From assembly GCA_930367205.1 (NCBI GenBank), contig OV884015.1, positions 38,183,288 to 38,247,287 on the forward strand: 64,000 nucleotides of DNA, given 5' to 3'. Both the position numbers and the translations under genes were made by a program. The notes beneath the pieces are model-generated. The model was not told the origin of the DNA and ran no database searches. It saw only the letters and a program-made list of their open reading frames with translations. Origin of the DNA: Acanthosoma haemorrhoidale. Its lineage: Eukaryota > Arthropoda > Insecta > Hemiptera > Acanthosomatidae. The stretch's first letter is position 1. The number at the start of each line of letters is the position of its first letter. Below are positions 23,901-29,773 of this stretch, one piece after another.

Positions 23901-24435
23901 AGCACTTTCTTTTTTACTGCTTTATATTATTATTCATTATAATTTTATGATATTATATACTATTTATGTTACTTTGTTATATCCCCTGTTACGGGGTGTT
24001 TGCGAAAAAATAAGAACCTTAATGATGTGACAACAATAAGTTATGATTTGTGTCAAAAAATTAATTATTGTTACCATTAATATTTCATTTTTTAAAAATC
24101 TTGGCAGTGAAAAACAATTAAAAAAAACGAAACAGTCTCGAATAGCTAAAATTACAACAACCACATTAAAAACTTCTCGATTTAGGGGAAAAAACCAACG
24201 GGCTCCTCAAAGATCGGAACAGACAGACATAGGGGGGGGGAGAATATCAGAGTTCCTGCTGGTTTTAAACAAACAACAACGAACCCCTAAAAATAGAAAG
24301 GTTAATGATCCTTTTTAATAAATAATGTATAATACTTACGAAAAATCTGCTACCGACCCTGGGCGCTATGTGTTTGAAAGACCTAGGCGATGCCGAAACC
24401 TGAGCAAGAAGAAGCAAAAGGAGAACAAACGACAT
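4665..24435 (-). CDS. DM4/DM12 family secreted protein, gene A (partial, three exons found)
   Basis: Join on the minus strand: 24435-24340, 20265-20102, 4769-4665. Exon 1 encodes a signal peptide (MSFVLLLLLLAQVSA) and ends RVGSRFF. Exon 2 begins LRMNTKVDVVPYTPIF and ends HRAELHDSISAILER. Exon 3 reads YGLEGRDCIVRAFCELAE, with the Cys pair typical of the DM4/DM12 domain, an arthropod-specific family of small secreted proteins whose role is not established. Phases fit exactly (0 after exon 1; after exon 2 an AG|G split codon gives R-Y). Exon 3 is 105 nt and ends in phase 2, as in genes B and C. The final Cys-containing exon expected from gene B was not found in 1-4664 and probably lies beyond the left edge. 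Intron 2 is 15.3 kb and full of transposons. Exon linkage is inferred from phase and family, not from transcripts. Confidence 0.8.
4770..5755. other. Intron sequence without recognisable features
   Basis: This is AT-rich intron 2 of gene A. I see no coding frame, repeat family or RNA gene in it. Confidence 0.5.
5756..6363 (+). repeat. Solo LTR, family 1 (second plus-strand copy)
   Basis: It begins TGTAACATTCATGATATTTG and ends GGTAGGTTTCA, with ATAT on both sides (5752-5755, 6364-6367). It is collinear with the copy at 1563-2238 and with the inverted copies at 11974-12608 and 14325-14950. No internal element sequence is attached, so a solo LTR is the simplest reading. Confidence 0.78.
6350..6394. 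repeat. Perfect hairpin at an LTR end
   Basis: GGTAGGTTTCA, a (TA)n run and TGAAACCTACC form an uninterrupted palindrome. The left half is the 3' end of the solo LTR; the right half is the same terminal sequence inverted. It may be the stub of a second, oppositely oriented LTR copy. Confidence 0.7.
6407..6586 (+). repeat. 5' LTR of the Gypsy-type element
   Basis: 180 bp starting AGTTAAGTCCAGGCG and ending ATAAACATTAACT, the same as 10437-10616 by eye. It contains AATAAA near its 3' end and a TATAG-rich middle. The exact ends could shift by one base because the first PBS base overlaps the last LTR base. Confidence 0.9.
6586..6603 (+). promoter_or_regulatory. Primer binding site
   Basis: TGGTGCCGAAACCCGGGA starts at the LTR boundary. 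It begins TGG, the complement of a tRNA CCA end, as expected for minus-strand priming. I do not assign the tRNA. Confidence 0.75.
6683..10129 (+). CDS. Gag-Pol polyprotein with in-frame deletion (Ty3/Gypsy)
   Basis: 1148 residues from the ATG at 6683; the longer frame upstream has no ATG. In order: a gag region; two CCHC zinc knuckles (CHGCRKAGHLVAQC and CFECGEEGHIARHC, about residues 289-320); then, within about 25 residues, the middle of reverse transcriptase (GHYQFTRMPFGLKNAP and the YMDD box); RNase H (TITTDASEYALGAVLSQ); integrase with an HHCC finger (AYHQGKTNHRG...CAVC) and a DDE core (LQVDTFTW, SDGGREFDN, GGIERLHS); and a C-terminal integrase tail. The aspartic protease and the reverse transcriptase fingers, including the first catalytic Asp block, are absent, yet the frame stays open. 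The copy therefore cannot make a complete enzyme set. Deletion is my inference from family domain order. Confidence 0.9.
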   Translation: MTEGGILRQPVLSLVEGADIRRVGTMPEVHATALALMRVKAMNTQDLRKAVAELERFTGELGELNHFLKGGDRLTALIGAKAEENLIDPRDAESLKAALICRVKRSILNQIQADVETPWELIKMRLKKAYGGGRWTPEEDIFQMFRETKSPRQSNGQYAAGLVVRFNKITEKMRESISVEEVEGRMGFLSTILKVQLAKETGRKEGFSDERSFSECAQSMIDTSAKEEEVRVQDVDNEWSRVAYKRTRTLKPTWRRPETSVIGRDKGTTGERRFRGTRPRYAPPREERKCHGCRKAGHLVAQCPRTKCFECGEEGHIARHCPYIFRRREYQDKTAFTFERGHYQFTRMPFGLKNAPITFQRLMDEFLRGIDEAVCQVYMDDLLVFSRTEAEHVEHLRSVFQRVREFGLKLSMEKSLLGKKKINFLGHTISQEGVKPDSTKVEAIRRMVVPTDVKGIRRLLGTLNYYRRFVPDMAAYLVPINNLLRKGARVVITPIMEQNIRKCMSSLQEEPILAFPDFQHPFTITTDASEYALGAVLSQERDGGERPVAYASRRLTETEARYSALERELLGIVWAIDHFRPYVFGRKFRVHTDHRPLQWVGKLKESSARVTRWKEFLSQYNMEIIYKPGKENVVADWLSRAITVNALEEGEPSGEIQQFLREWTPGEDGSLGTRGDSEGEETLEEEGSAAERPVEMEVTEGIVNDKRRQIIWKSKTSGRLQIAYDSYGRSKIATIWSPPGVRNDQICRILKDASEPGKTHHVFVGNATIWEKIRRLWRTEQLGVDRIFIRCTSMVETLKDREQQLEVTLAYHQGKTNHRGVQETLQALRWRYFWWGMKKSIQEMIGACAVCLTTKYDRHPPRGRQEESPTAETPLSDLQVDTFTWRGYKWVTTIDSFSKVAMAHQVQDRSSDAVMLALNTWFQFYGVPDRIASDGGREFDNANIRKEMKTLDVSWHLNTPGHPKSRGGIERLHSTLSDHLRVYHAEKGLPANEAMPKAVAAYNHSIHTATGFSPFEILFGLRERRRNGAETVADKGMAEKMASNTVALRKICDKVRERITRDKARRVERENLKVRDRMGELKIGTIVYKKLGSNRSKELVRYEGPFKVVVIREHNVVTIESIRPPKKRRNVHIEQLKLPPGGEVVDQE
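10425..10436 (+). promoter_or_regulatory. Polypurine tract
   Basis: A short G-rich purine run, interrupted by one T, lies directly before the 3' LTR, where plus-strand priming is expected. Confidence 0.65.
10437..10616 (+). repeat. 3' LTR of the Gypsy-type element
   Basis: I see no base differences from the 5' LTR at 6407-6586. It is followed immediately by a TA microsatellite. Confidence 0.9.
10617..10647. repeat. (TA)n microsatellite
   Basis: About 30 bp of uninterrupted TA directly follows the 3' LTR. It may represent the preferred TATA-like insertion target of this LTR class. Confidence 0.85.
10905..11460. mobile_element. Scrambled Tc1-family transposase remnant
   Basis: The plus strand at about 10940-11150 reads like the central part of a Tc1 transposase (RARLEFSREHLVWNE, with a decayed DESxF block and RVW). 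The minus strand at about 11450-11180 reads like the N-terminal DNA-binding part (RRSKAKICSPCIG, then VTEPTADRCIVLHMLRDRFS and CAENVRRR). The two halves face each other, so an inversion has joined them near 11165. The N-terminal half matches the plus-strand remnant at 48560-48905. Frames are broken and no terminal repeats were recognised. Confidence 0.7.
11461..11973. other. AT-rich spacer with TA runs
   Basis: No gene is seen. Several interrupted TA tracts and a C9 run (about 11848) are present. The stretch lies between a Tc1 remnant and an LTR element. Confidence 0.4.
11974..12608 (-). repeat. 3' LTR of the non-autonomous element
   Basis: 635 bp. It differs from 14325-14950 mainly by a longer CTT tract (about 12386-12423). 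Confidence 0.88.
12609..12622 (-). promoter_or_regulatory. Polypurine tract
   Basis: On the minus strand AAGGGAAGGCAAT immediately precedes the LTR start TGTAACATTC, the expected position for plus-strand priming. Confidence 0.6.
13345..14181 (-). CDS. Gag-like coiled-coil protein of the LTR element
   Basis: 278 residues. The N-terminus is Gly/Ser/Pro-rich and disordered-looking. It is followed by a long predicted coiled coil in which the block LNSQFNALKENNKE recurs three times (about residues 47-95) with small changes, then further Leu/Asn/Glu/Lys heptad-like sequence to about residue 205. A Pro-rich tail contains APPRFEG, and the protein ends in a basic RKRKKK cluster. There is no zinc knuckle and no enzyme domain. 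The ATG follows the 5' LTR and leader by about 140 bp, as for gag. I infer a truncated or minimal gag from position only; the protein itself shows no diagnostic capsid motif. Confidence 0.75.
   Translation of the reverse strand: MTNTNMSGSESGTGVGSNPASKGDPPAPNPKPTINHSKMLQLILAQLNSQFNALKENNKEINEKLNSQSNALKENNEKLNSQFNALKENNKEQKELSGKFDQLREEIKSGRSAKFEQGYTDVNDKLDRQLRICEERTLQGNNNLNSKLNEEINKRDQEILVVQTSNSTLNDKLDREVERINSQYNYFRTDFDSKIMSMQQEISLIPRKIEDGIKTVGKQIQPRGPDKHAPPRFEGTQQRHPPMSEYVEPSQDQIVTQDIKRDIFSAIPYDYRKRKKKL
14306..14324 (-). promoter_or_regulatory. Primer binding site
   Basis: On the minus strand, one base after the LTR end, TGGGGGCCGCTCCGGGAT begins with TGG as expected for a tRNA 3' CCA complement. 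The tRNA identity is not assigned. Confidence 0.65.
14325..14950 (-). repeat. 5' LTR of the non-autonomous element
   Basis: 626 bp, direct repeat of 11974-12608. It is followed on the plus strand by a (TA)n run at 14951-14985. Confidence 0.88.
14951..16734. other. Intron sequence without recognisable gene
   Basis: It begins with a (TA)n microsatellite of about 35 bp (14951-14985). The remainder is AT-rich intron 2 of gene A; I recognise no coding frame, repeat boundary or RNA gene. Confidence 0.45.
16735..17230 (-). pseudogene. Mariner transposase remnant
   Basis: Minus-strand frames give pieces of a mariner-type transposase: SSPRPKR-like EEPRPKRNRQVQSKVEVLLTF, then NKVYYLDVMHRLPEAIRRKRPEW, and further on a decayed PPxSPHMAHCDFFLLPKLKKTLKG block containing the third acidic region. 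The pieces are in different frames with A-runs between them. No terminal repeats were found. An old dead copy. Confidence 0.75.
17343..18875 (+). mobile_element. 5'-truncated Jockey-like insertion with 12-bp target duplication
   Basis: TATCAGAATCAT occurs at 17343-17354 and again at 18864-18875, immediately outside a non-LTR fragment of 1509 bp (17355-18863). The element starts inside the reverse transcriptase and ends with AATAAAGGAATTATA. A perfect duplication and a long open frame point to a fairly recent insertion. It lies in intron 2 of gene A, opposite in orientation. Confidence 0.92.
17355..18698 (+). CDS. Jockey-like reverse transcriptase, 5'-truncated
   Basis: About 447 residues are encoded by the element; the ATG at 17325 lies in flanking DNA and is accidental. 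Visible blocks: KSPGYDLLTPQIL (finger), YRPISLLPILSKIFEKLL, NQFGFRQRHSTAQQ, AFLDIAQAFDRVWHAGL (first catalytic Asp), GVPQGSVLGPILYNLYTAD, the FADD catalytic box, VRYLGFHLDKRLTW and the C-terminal NIKRIQSFQSKVLRTIVNAP block. The endonuclease and ORF1 are missing. The domain itself is intact, with no frameshift or stop. Related decayed copies are at 20740-21060 and 60325-60590 (minus) and 46205-46482. Confidence 0.92.
   Translation, partial: YRKSPGYDLLTPQILKQLPPKAIIFLTYIYNCIIRTTHFPLLWKHSIIVLFAKPGKPPNDASSYRPISLLPILSKIFEKLLLKRLLPIIESKNLFPTNQFGFRQRHSTAQQGLRVVDHISSALETKQYCTAAFLDIAQAFDRVWHAGLLYKLKRYLPQTLFLILQSYLSNRFFQVRCGLEYSNYCPINAGVPQGSVLGPILYNLYTADVPSTPNTFLATFADDTAVLSSNPDPDIASHNLQKHLDEIDYWCNQWRIKVNEAKCSHITFTLCRKSCPLVYFNSIPLPVSETVRYLGFHLDKRLTWNPHTRLKRQELNRRFGQLYRLLQRTSHLSIENKLLIYKVILKPIWTYGIELWGTAKKSNIKRIQSFQSKVLRTIVNAPYYVSDKTLHNDLNIPYILELIPSKFTKFHSSLSNHPNPVAQSLHCVTHPYNPPRRLKRQWPRDLL
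18876..19442. other. Intron sequence, nothing recognised
   Basis: AT-rich intron 2 of gene A between a Jockey insertion and a foldback repeat. No feature can be supported. Confidence 0.4.
19443..19939. mobile_element. Foldback element with arms of about 230 bp
   Basis: The left arm (about 19443-19680) and right arm (about 19710-19939) are inverted copies. Each contains CATCTTCGGCGT or its complement, the block AGTTAAGGCAAATATCCCC, a TTTCAATGGTTTCTTAGCAAAG block and CACCAAAGCGCT. Arm identity is high, roughly nine in ten bases by eye. The centre carries its own short palindrome around TATATGTTAG. It has no coding capacity. An old diverged copy is at 360-640. Confidence 0.8.
20102..20265 (-). 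CDS. Gene A exon 2
   Basis: Acceptor: a T-run then TCACAG. Donor: AG|GTATGA. The 164 nt start in phase 0 with LRMNTKVDVVPY and end LER with a split Arg codon completed by exon 3. The C-terminal HRAELHDSISAILER aligns with TRHQLYSQLHSFMTR in gene B. Confidence 0.88.
20266..20739. other. Intron 1 of gene A, no feature
   Basis: AT-rich sequence. No coding frame or repeat boundary is recognised. Confidence 0.4.
20740..21060 (-). pseudogene. Decayed Jockey-like reverse transcriptase C-terminus
   Basis: Minus-strand frames include [25 protein letters not shown] sequence; in a shifted frame this reads LWGAVKPSNIKRIQTFQSNV, matching the ELWGTAKKSNIKRIQSFQSKV region of the copy at 17355-18698. It has frameshifts and is truncated at both ends. 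Confidence 0.65.
21061..22341. other. Intron 1 of gene A, no gene recognised
   Basis: Around 21290 the phrase GGGTAGACCAGAGAGAGAGG recurs in altered form near 50708, so part of this belongs to a dispersed repeat. Nothing else is supported. Confidence 0.35.
22342..22590 (+). repeat. Direct repeat, copy 1 (possible old LTR)
   Basis: It starts TGTCCTAATAGAGCAGTTAT and ends with CTCCTCAGATTATTTAACT. It contains the block GTTTTGATTGTTATTCATAA followed by AATAAAG. It pairs in the same orientation with 23322-23544. Both copies carry a TATATATACC box and AATAAA in LTR-like order. Confidence 0.6.
23322..23544 (+). repeat. Direct repeat, copy 2 (possible old LTR)
   Basis: Collinear with 22342-22590 at moderate divergence; the 3' third (TTTGTATATATACCAGTG onward) is almost identical. 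The 730 bp between the copies has only short chance frames, so if these are LTRs the interior is nearly gone. Confidence 0.55.
24340..24435 (-). CDS. Gene A exon 1 (signal peptide)
   Basis: The ATG at 24435 opens 32 codons. The first 16 residues (MSFVLLLLLLAQVSAS) form a textbook signal peptide, followed by PRSFKHIAPRVGSRFF and the donor GTAAGT in phase 0. Exon 2 starts in phase 0. The plus-strand frame over this region is a shadow. Confidence 0.8.
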
Positions 24436-24489
24436 CTCAGTACCATCACCTCCGATGTATGTGAGGGGTCTAAAGGGAGGTCGGAATAC

Positions 24490-24525
24490 AATGAGGTCGG
24501 TAAGTGTGTTTGCACAACAATTATA
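24490..24525 (-). promoter_or_regulatory. Core promoter of gene A (TATA box and initiator)
   Basis: On the minus strand TATAA (24525-24521) is followed 33 nt later by TCATT with its A at 24492, matching the arthropod initiator consensus. This would give a 5' UTR of about 57 nt before the ATG at 24435. Confidence 0.5.
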
Positions 24526-24526
24526 A

Positions 24527-26210
24527 GCACGGACCGTCTAATGTTTGCTTTACAGCAACCCAGCTCGACTGTTCAGTCATGGAATATACAGTGAAGGAGC
24601 AGTGAGAATGAGTTTGTATGCATTTGGTCGATGAAAGGTTAACCCTTACCATTTCTTAAAAAAAAAAATAAAGAGAGGGAGGGTAAGGAAGAGGTTGAAA
24701 ATAAAACTAAAGCTCTGAACCAAAAGACAGACTAAAGGATTTGTCAGACAAACTAAAATAATCTTGCCAGACAAAATTTAGGTGAAACTAATCAAAAAAA
24801 CGTACAAACAATAAACATTAGAGTGTCTACGGAGAATAAAACATAGTTAAAATATCAATCACAAAAAAATACATACACTAAACACATCATCGTGCAAATG
24901 AAACAAGCTATAAATATAAAATACATCCAATAATGGAGATCCAAAACAGATCCAAAAAAATATATCCAATACAGTTACTAGAAACAATACAGCAACTAGT
25001 GAAACGAGCCGGTGCGAGACTTGTGAATTACAGACAATCAGCACTGGATTGGAGAAAATGGTCACTGCCAGGACTCATGTTGTCCTGTATTTACAGCAAG
25101 ACATAAGACCACAGTGCTTTAATCTCTGAGGTGGGTAGTAGGGATGTGTGGAACTATATAATGATAATGTTGGATTAGGGTTAATGGATAGTTTTTGATG
25201 GAATTTTGGGAACTTAAAAGGGATGAGATGTATATAAGTTCATCTAGGACGGTTTTGTTGTTCTCAGGACATGAGTTTGATGTTTGTCCATTCACAGTTC
25301 CTCATATCCCTAAACAATATGTCCACATTGTTTTGGTATGGTCAGTTTATTTTCTATTGAAAGATGAGATGTCTTTTGACGAAGCCTAAAAAGTTCCTAA
25401 AAACGTACATGTAATTGTTGTAGTTTATGGTTGTCAAGTGTATGCAGATTCTATTTCAGTATTTTTTAGATCAATACTCAAACTAAATAGTATTTTTTTA
25501 GTTAGCTTCTGAATAAAGTTATTGATTTAAATAGATTTAATTAAATTAACTTTAAATCTGAAGTTATCATAGAACAGGCGGAGGAATAAACCAATATAAT
25601 TTAAATGTTTAAGCCCGTTTTCGTGGATGAACAGACAAAAGCCGATTCCACCGTACCTGAAGTATAACTGGAGATTGAAAGCTCACTATATCATTATTAT
25701 TACCTGAAAACATTAATCCTTATGAGAAAAATTACACTGAAAGAGTTACCCTATAAATATAAATTAATTAGTAAGTAGTACGTGTTTCATTAAAATCACT
25801 TAAACCTCTGTTCGTCGGTGTAACCGGTGAATAAAATTGAAATATACGCTGATAACCCAACTTGGTAACACAGCTTGGAGTGCTGTTGCAAACCCACTTA
25901 CATTTGTTTAAAATCTTCAATGACTAGAGTAGTGTCATTTAGAAAGCATTCCCGACTGTTTGATCGACTGTGTTGCAATTTGACTGCAAAACAGACTCTT
26001 ATTTCCCTTTTTTTTAAGAGACTCGTCAAGAGGAATAAGCTATTCTTACTTATTAGAATAATGCTTGTTATAGCCATTATAGTGAATAGTGGCTTAACTA
26101 AAACTCGCGCTTTCGTGAAGTATTGGCTAGCTTCCCCCCCCCCCCCCCCCAATAACCCCTTTTTATTTATCAAGATTTTTACAATTTACGAATTCATGCA
26201 TTCGAAGGAA
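24527..26210. other. Intergenic, no gene recognised
   Basis: AT-rich sequence upstream of gene A. A C15-type homopolymer lies near 26135-26150. The open frames at 25195-25389 and 25875-26222 have no recognisable domain, splice partner or promoter. Confidence 0.4.
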
Positions 26211-26624
26211 GGGTTGGCATAAAGCAAATTATTAAACATTCGACACTTTTGGTACCCCTCCAGCAATGCCGTATACTTAATTGTCTTGTACTATAGCAAT
26301 GTGTGTACCCTGAGTTAAACCTTGGTTATTCTGGTATTTACCAAATTCCTGTAGGATGTAATAGTAAGTGTGATGCATCGTAACAATTAAGGGTTCTGGT
26401 TCATATTGTGCATCTATCTACCAGTAGACGAATCTCAATTGTAAATGAGAACGTTAAGTGGATTTCGGTTCTAGTCATAATGTATGCTGTCGAGGACGTT
26501 GAGTTACCAAAACGCCATATCAAAAAACTTAATTGCAAACTGCAACAACATATTGCTACTCACTGCTTCTGCTTATCGTTTATTCAATAAAAAAAGGTAA
26601 TTTCTTTAAAGAAAGAGAATTTCA
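26211..26624 (+). repeat. Composite repeat, short copy
   Basis: Three blocks (26211-26360, 26366-26500, 26501-26624) match 27617-27766, 27967-28102 and 28555-28662 in order. Compared with the long copy, 200 bp and 452 bp are absent at the two junctions. The last block ends with AAAAAAAGGTAATTTCTTT. Confidence 0.8.
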
Positions 26625-26639
26625 AGAACAATTTCTTTT

Positions 26640-27445
26640 TGAAGTTAAAATGTCAAAATAAACATATACAAGACTAGATGATGGGTTCACCTTCGGTTTA
26701 CATTGTGGGAAACTAAAAACTAAATCCTAAAACTAGAACCTAAGACTAAAGCGTTCCTGCCTCGACTACGTGTTAACAGCGATGGGGGAACGGAGCGGGG
26801 GTTATCGTGTTAAACACCGGGTTTGTCAAGTATTGTAGGAAGTCGAAAAATTTGATATGTCTACGTTGAAAGAATTCATCCACCGTAGGCAAATCAAAGA
26901 TCTCGTGAAGTTCAATGTTGCTCCGCTGCTCGAATGAAGTATGTCTGACCAATTTCATCAGTATACCGTTTTGGAATTGTTGGAGTCGCCGAGCTGTCGT
27001 ATACGTCAGATAACGAAAAAGCGGTGCACCATACAGCAGAGAAGGCCTGAGTATGCTCTTGTATATGAACAGCTTGAGACGCAGTGATAGATTGGGTGAA
27101 GTCAATAAATTCGTAAGCCGGTAAGACTTCGTGCGTGTTTGCTTCAACTTTTTCGTAAAATGGTTACTAAAATGGAGGTGTCTGTCCATTTTAATTCCCA
27201 TATATACGGGGTTGTTTGCTGGTGAGTTTTTCTGCATTACTACTGTGTAAGTAGTAGGCAGTGAACTTTTCCCTTTTGGAAAGAGAAAATTACGCAGTCA
27301 GTCTTACCCGCGTTTACAGAGATATTGAGTCTCCCCAATCTCTCACTGATCTGGTTACAGGCTGCTTCAGCCTGTCTTAGAGCTACCTTGGCACTCATGC
27401 TGCTACTGTACACCGCTATGTCATCTGCGAAAGCAGTAACTGTCG
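26640..27445 (-). pseudogene. Non-LTR retrotransposon fragment (reverse transcriptase C-terminus and 3' end)
   Basis: The minus strand begins in [16 protein letters not shown] (catalytic FADD), continues through NQISERLGRLNISVNAGKTD and, after a frameshift near 27240, through [36 protein letters not shown] and [19 protein letters not shown]. The family 3' UTR, with its inverted GGTGAACCCATCATC block, reaches about 26690. It is truncated at the 5' end and inactive. It belongs to the same lineage as 36652-37045. Confidence 0.85.
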
Positions 27446-27616
27446 TATTTCATAATAATAAACTTTTAGTCTTAGTTTTTATATCATTTCATTGACTTGG
27501 ATGCGCTAGGAATGGAAGCTTCCTTACTTCTTCACATATTTGCCGCTATCTAGCGGTGATAGGCAGAATCAAACGAGTATAGATGGCGTTTAGTTGCAAG
27601 TCTCCCGTCTATGTTC

Positions 27617-28662
27617 GGGTTGGCATAAAGCAAATTATTAAACATTCGACACTTTTGGTACCCCTCCAGCAATGCCGTATACTTAATTGTCTTGTACTAT
27701 AGCAATGTGTGTACCCTGAGTTAAACCTTGGTTATTCTGGTATTTACCAAATTCCTGTAGGATGTAGCAGCCTACAGCCAACCGAAGTAAGGTCTAAAAC
27801 AAATAAAATTTAACCCTACCTCTGTCCTAACCCTACTCAAGGTAAAATCAAACATATTTAAACCATGTGTGCCAATACTGTGAGTTGTTTTTAAGTTTTT
27901 GTTGTTGTGGGAGTGTTCATTAGAATGTATACAAATGAGAAAAACGAAACTAGTAGTAATTCAAGTCAAGTGTGATGCATCGTAACAATTAAGGGTTCTG
28001 GTTCATATTGTGCATCTATCTACCAGTAGACGAATCTCAATTGTAAATGAGAACGTTAAGTGTCTTTCGGTTCCAGTCATAATGTATGCTGTCGAGGACG
28101 TTCTCGTGGCTGTTTACTATTTGTTTTATTTTTTGCTATTTACAATTGAGATTGGTCTCCTACTGGCAGACAGCTATACAATATGAACCAGAACCCTTAA
28201 TTGATGCATCGCATTGACTTGAATTACTACTAGTTTCTTAACTGTAATACTTCGAGGATACGAAATGTAAAGTCAAGAATACTTCGACATATCACGAAAT
28301 AATCATGGTACGTATCAAACCAGACATTACGAACAGACTATACATCTCCGGACATATATCTTACATAAATGATACCAGGATAACAACATGTTACGTTATA
28401 CAACACGTTCATAGATGTCTTCAGTCAGACTACTTACAAACACTGAAAGTATACTGACAATAAAGTGGCTCGATATCTCCTCGGGGTCTTGTTGACATAC
28501 GATTGTCCGGACCCAATCGATTCCATAGAATTTATCGACCATTGGAGTTACCAAAACTCCATATCAAAAAGCTTAATTGCAAACTGCAACAACATATTGC
28601 TACTCACTGCTTCTGCTTGTCGTTTAGTCAATAAAAAAAGGTAATTTCTTTAAAGAAAGAAT
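27617..28662 (+). repeat. Composite repeat, long copy
   Basis: Long version of 26211-26624, with extra segments at 27767-27966 and 28103-28554. Its middle contains a foldback structure (27947-28244). It lacks recognisable terminal inverted repeats and coding capacity, so I cannot class it. Confidence 0.75.
27947..28244. mobile_element. Foldback (MITE-like) with arms of about 100 bp
   Basis: The left arm starts AACTAGTAGTAATTCAAGTC and the right arm ends with its complement. Both arms include TTAAGGGTTCTGGTTCATAT and a CCAGTAG...CAATCTCAATTGTAAA block in opposite orientations. The arms differ by small indels. No coding capacity. Confidence 0.75.
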
Positions 28663-29620
28663 GATTTCATATTTGGGTTAGCTAAAATCAAAATTACGGC
28701 CAAAGTAAAGAAATATTTCGCTAAATATTGTAAGTTTTCTTCTTACGAAAGATTACTGTGACACTGAATTGGTGGAAGGAGGTTCGTTGATAGGTGGGAG
28801 GCACCTCTTGAAAGATGCGCTCATAAACCATCAATTGACCATACAATCGACTATTGGTCATCCATCACCTGGGCCTTGTACATTTTCGTACTTCCGTAGA
28901 AATAAGCATAGAAATTTATTGTATTTGTTGTATCACAAATTATGTGGCTACTCAACTTAGGAATGTACCAACGGCCATGTTGTTTTCAGGCCAATTTTTA
29001 ATAATGAACAATAATAATAAAATATACTATTTGTGTAAATAGGTATATTGGTTCAGAGAACAGTTTGAATAAAAAAAATTGTTTATTTTACTATCACTTC
29101 ATCAATTGCGGGTTTTGATGATCTTAATTACTCTCTCTTGACTGATTTCCTAAGTTCTACCCTGTTATTTATACTAACATATGCCTTTCAAACAAGTTTC
29201 CTTAATAAATTGATTGATAGTATGTGAACGGTATAACCTCGGCCAGCATTGCTTAATTAACAACCCTTGACTACGTTTTATGGAGCTAAATATGTTTCAG
29301 TAATCAAATGGAATCTAGACATAAAATTTCATTTATAGTTTAGGGGACTCACAACCTCGAGGAGACTGACAGACAGGTGGGTTTCTGATTTAAAAACGAA
29401 AATTAACGAAACACTAAACTTTTTATCGAAACTGCTCCGATTACTGTTTTGTACTCAAATGGTTAAGTGACTTCTTGTCGTCATGTCATCAGTGGAAATT
29501 CAACATGAACAAATTCATGTTTCTAAGTAAAACAAAGAGCTGCCGTTCACATAAACAACAATATTTAATCGTTGCTTTCATTAAATAATCATTTCTAAGA
29601 TCAGCGCGTTAAACATCTGT
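28663..29620. other. Intergenic, upstream of the ETS gene
   Basis: AT-rich; no gene or repeat boundary is recognised. The sequence becomes GC-richer from about 29640. Confidence 0.4.
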
Positions 29621-29628
29621 GATAGCTA

Positions 29629-29773
29629 TCACGTGACCTACTGACCAGAGCCAATCTCCTCTAGGCAAGGCCAGGTTGCCAAGGCAACCGGCAGAGCTCG
29701 GCAGCTGATAGGCTGACAGCTCCCGCGCGCGGGCCTGCTACGATAGCTCGATCAGGTTCAGTCGTCAGTCGCG
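29629..29773 (+). promoter_or_regulatory. GC-rich promoter/5' UTR region of the ETS gene
   Basis: A palindromic TCACGTGA E-box of the USF/MITF type is at 29629-29636. A GC-rich, CpG-containing segment follows (CCCGCGCGCGGGCC near 29722). Two initiator-like TTCAGTC/GTCAGTC motifs sit at about 29757-29770, just before the ATG. No TATA box is evident. The assignment is by motif and position only. Confidence 0.45.

Noticed and set aside
24325..24594. Plus-strand open frame of 89 codons
   Set aside because: It overlaps the minus-strand signal-peptide exon of gene A, which has a clear signal sequence, a strong donor and a promoter; the plus frame shows no domain.
25195..25389. Plus-strand frame of 64 codons with mixed composition
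   Set aside because: No domain, splice context or relative in the window; cannot be supported as a gene.
26135..26150. Poly-C run and other homopolymers as functional sites
   Set aside because: Homopolymers of this length are common and may be sequencing or assembly artefacts.
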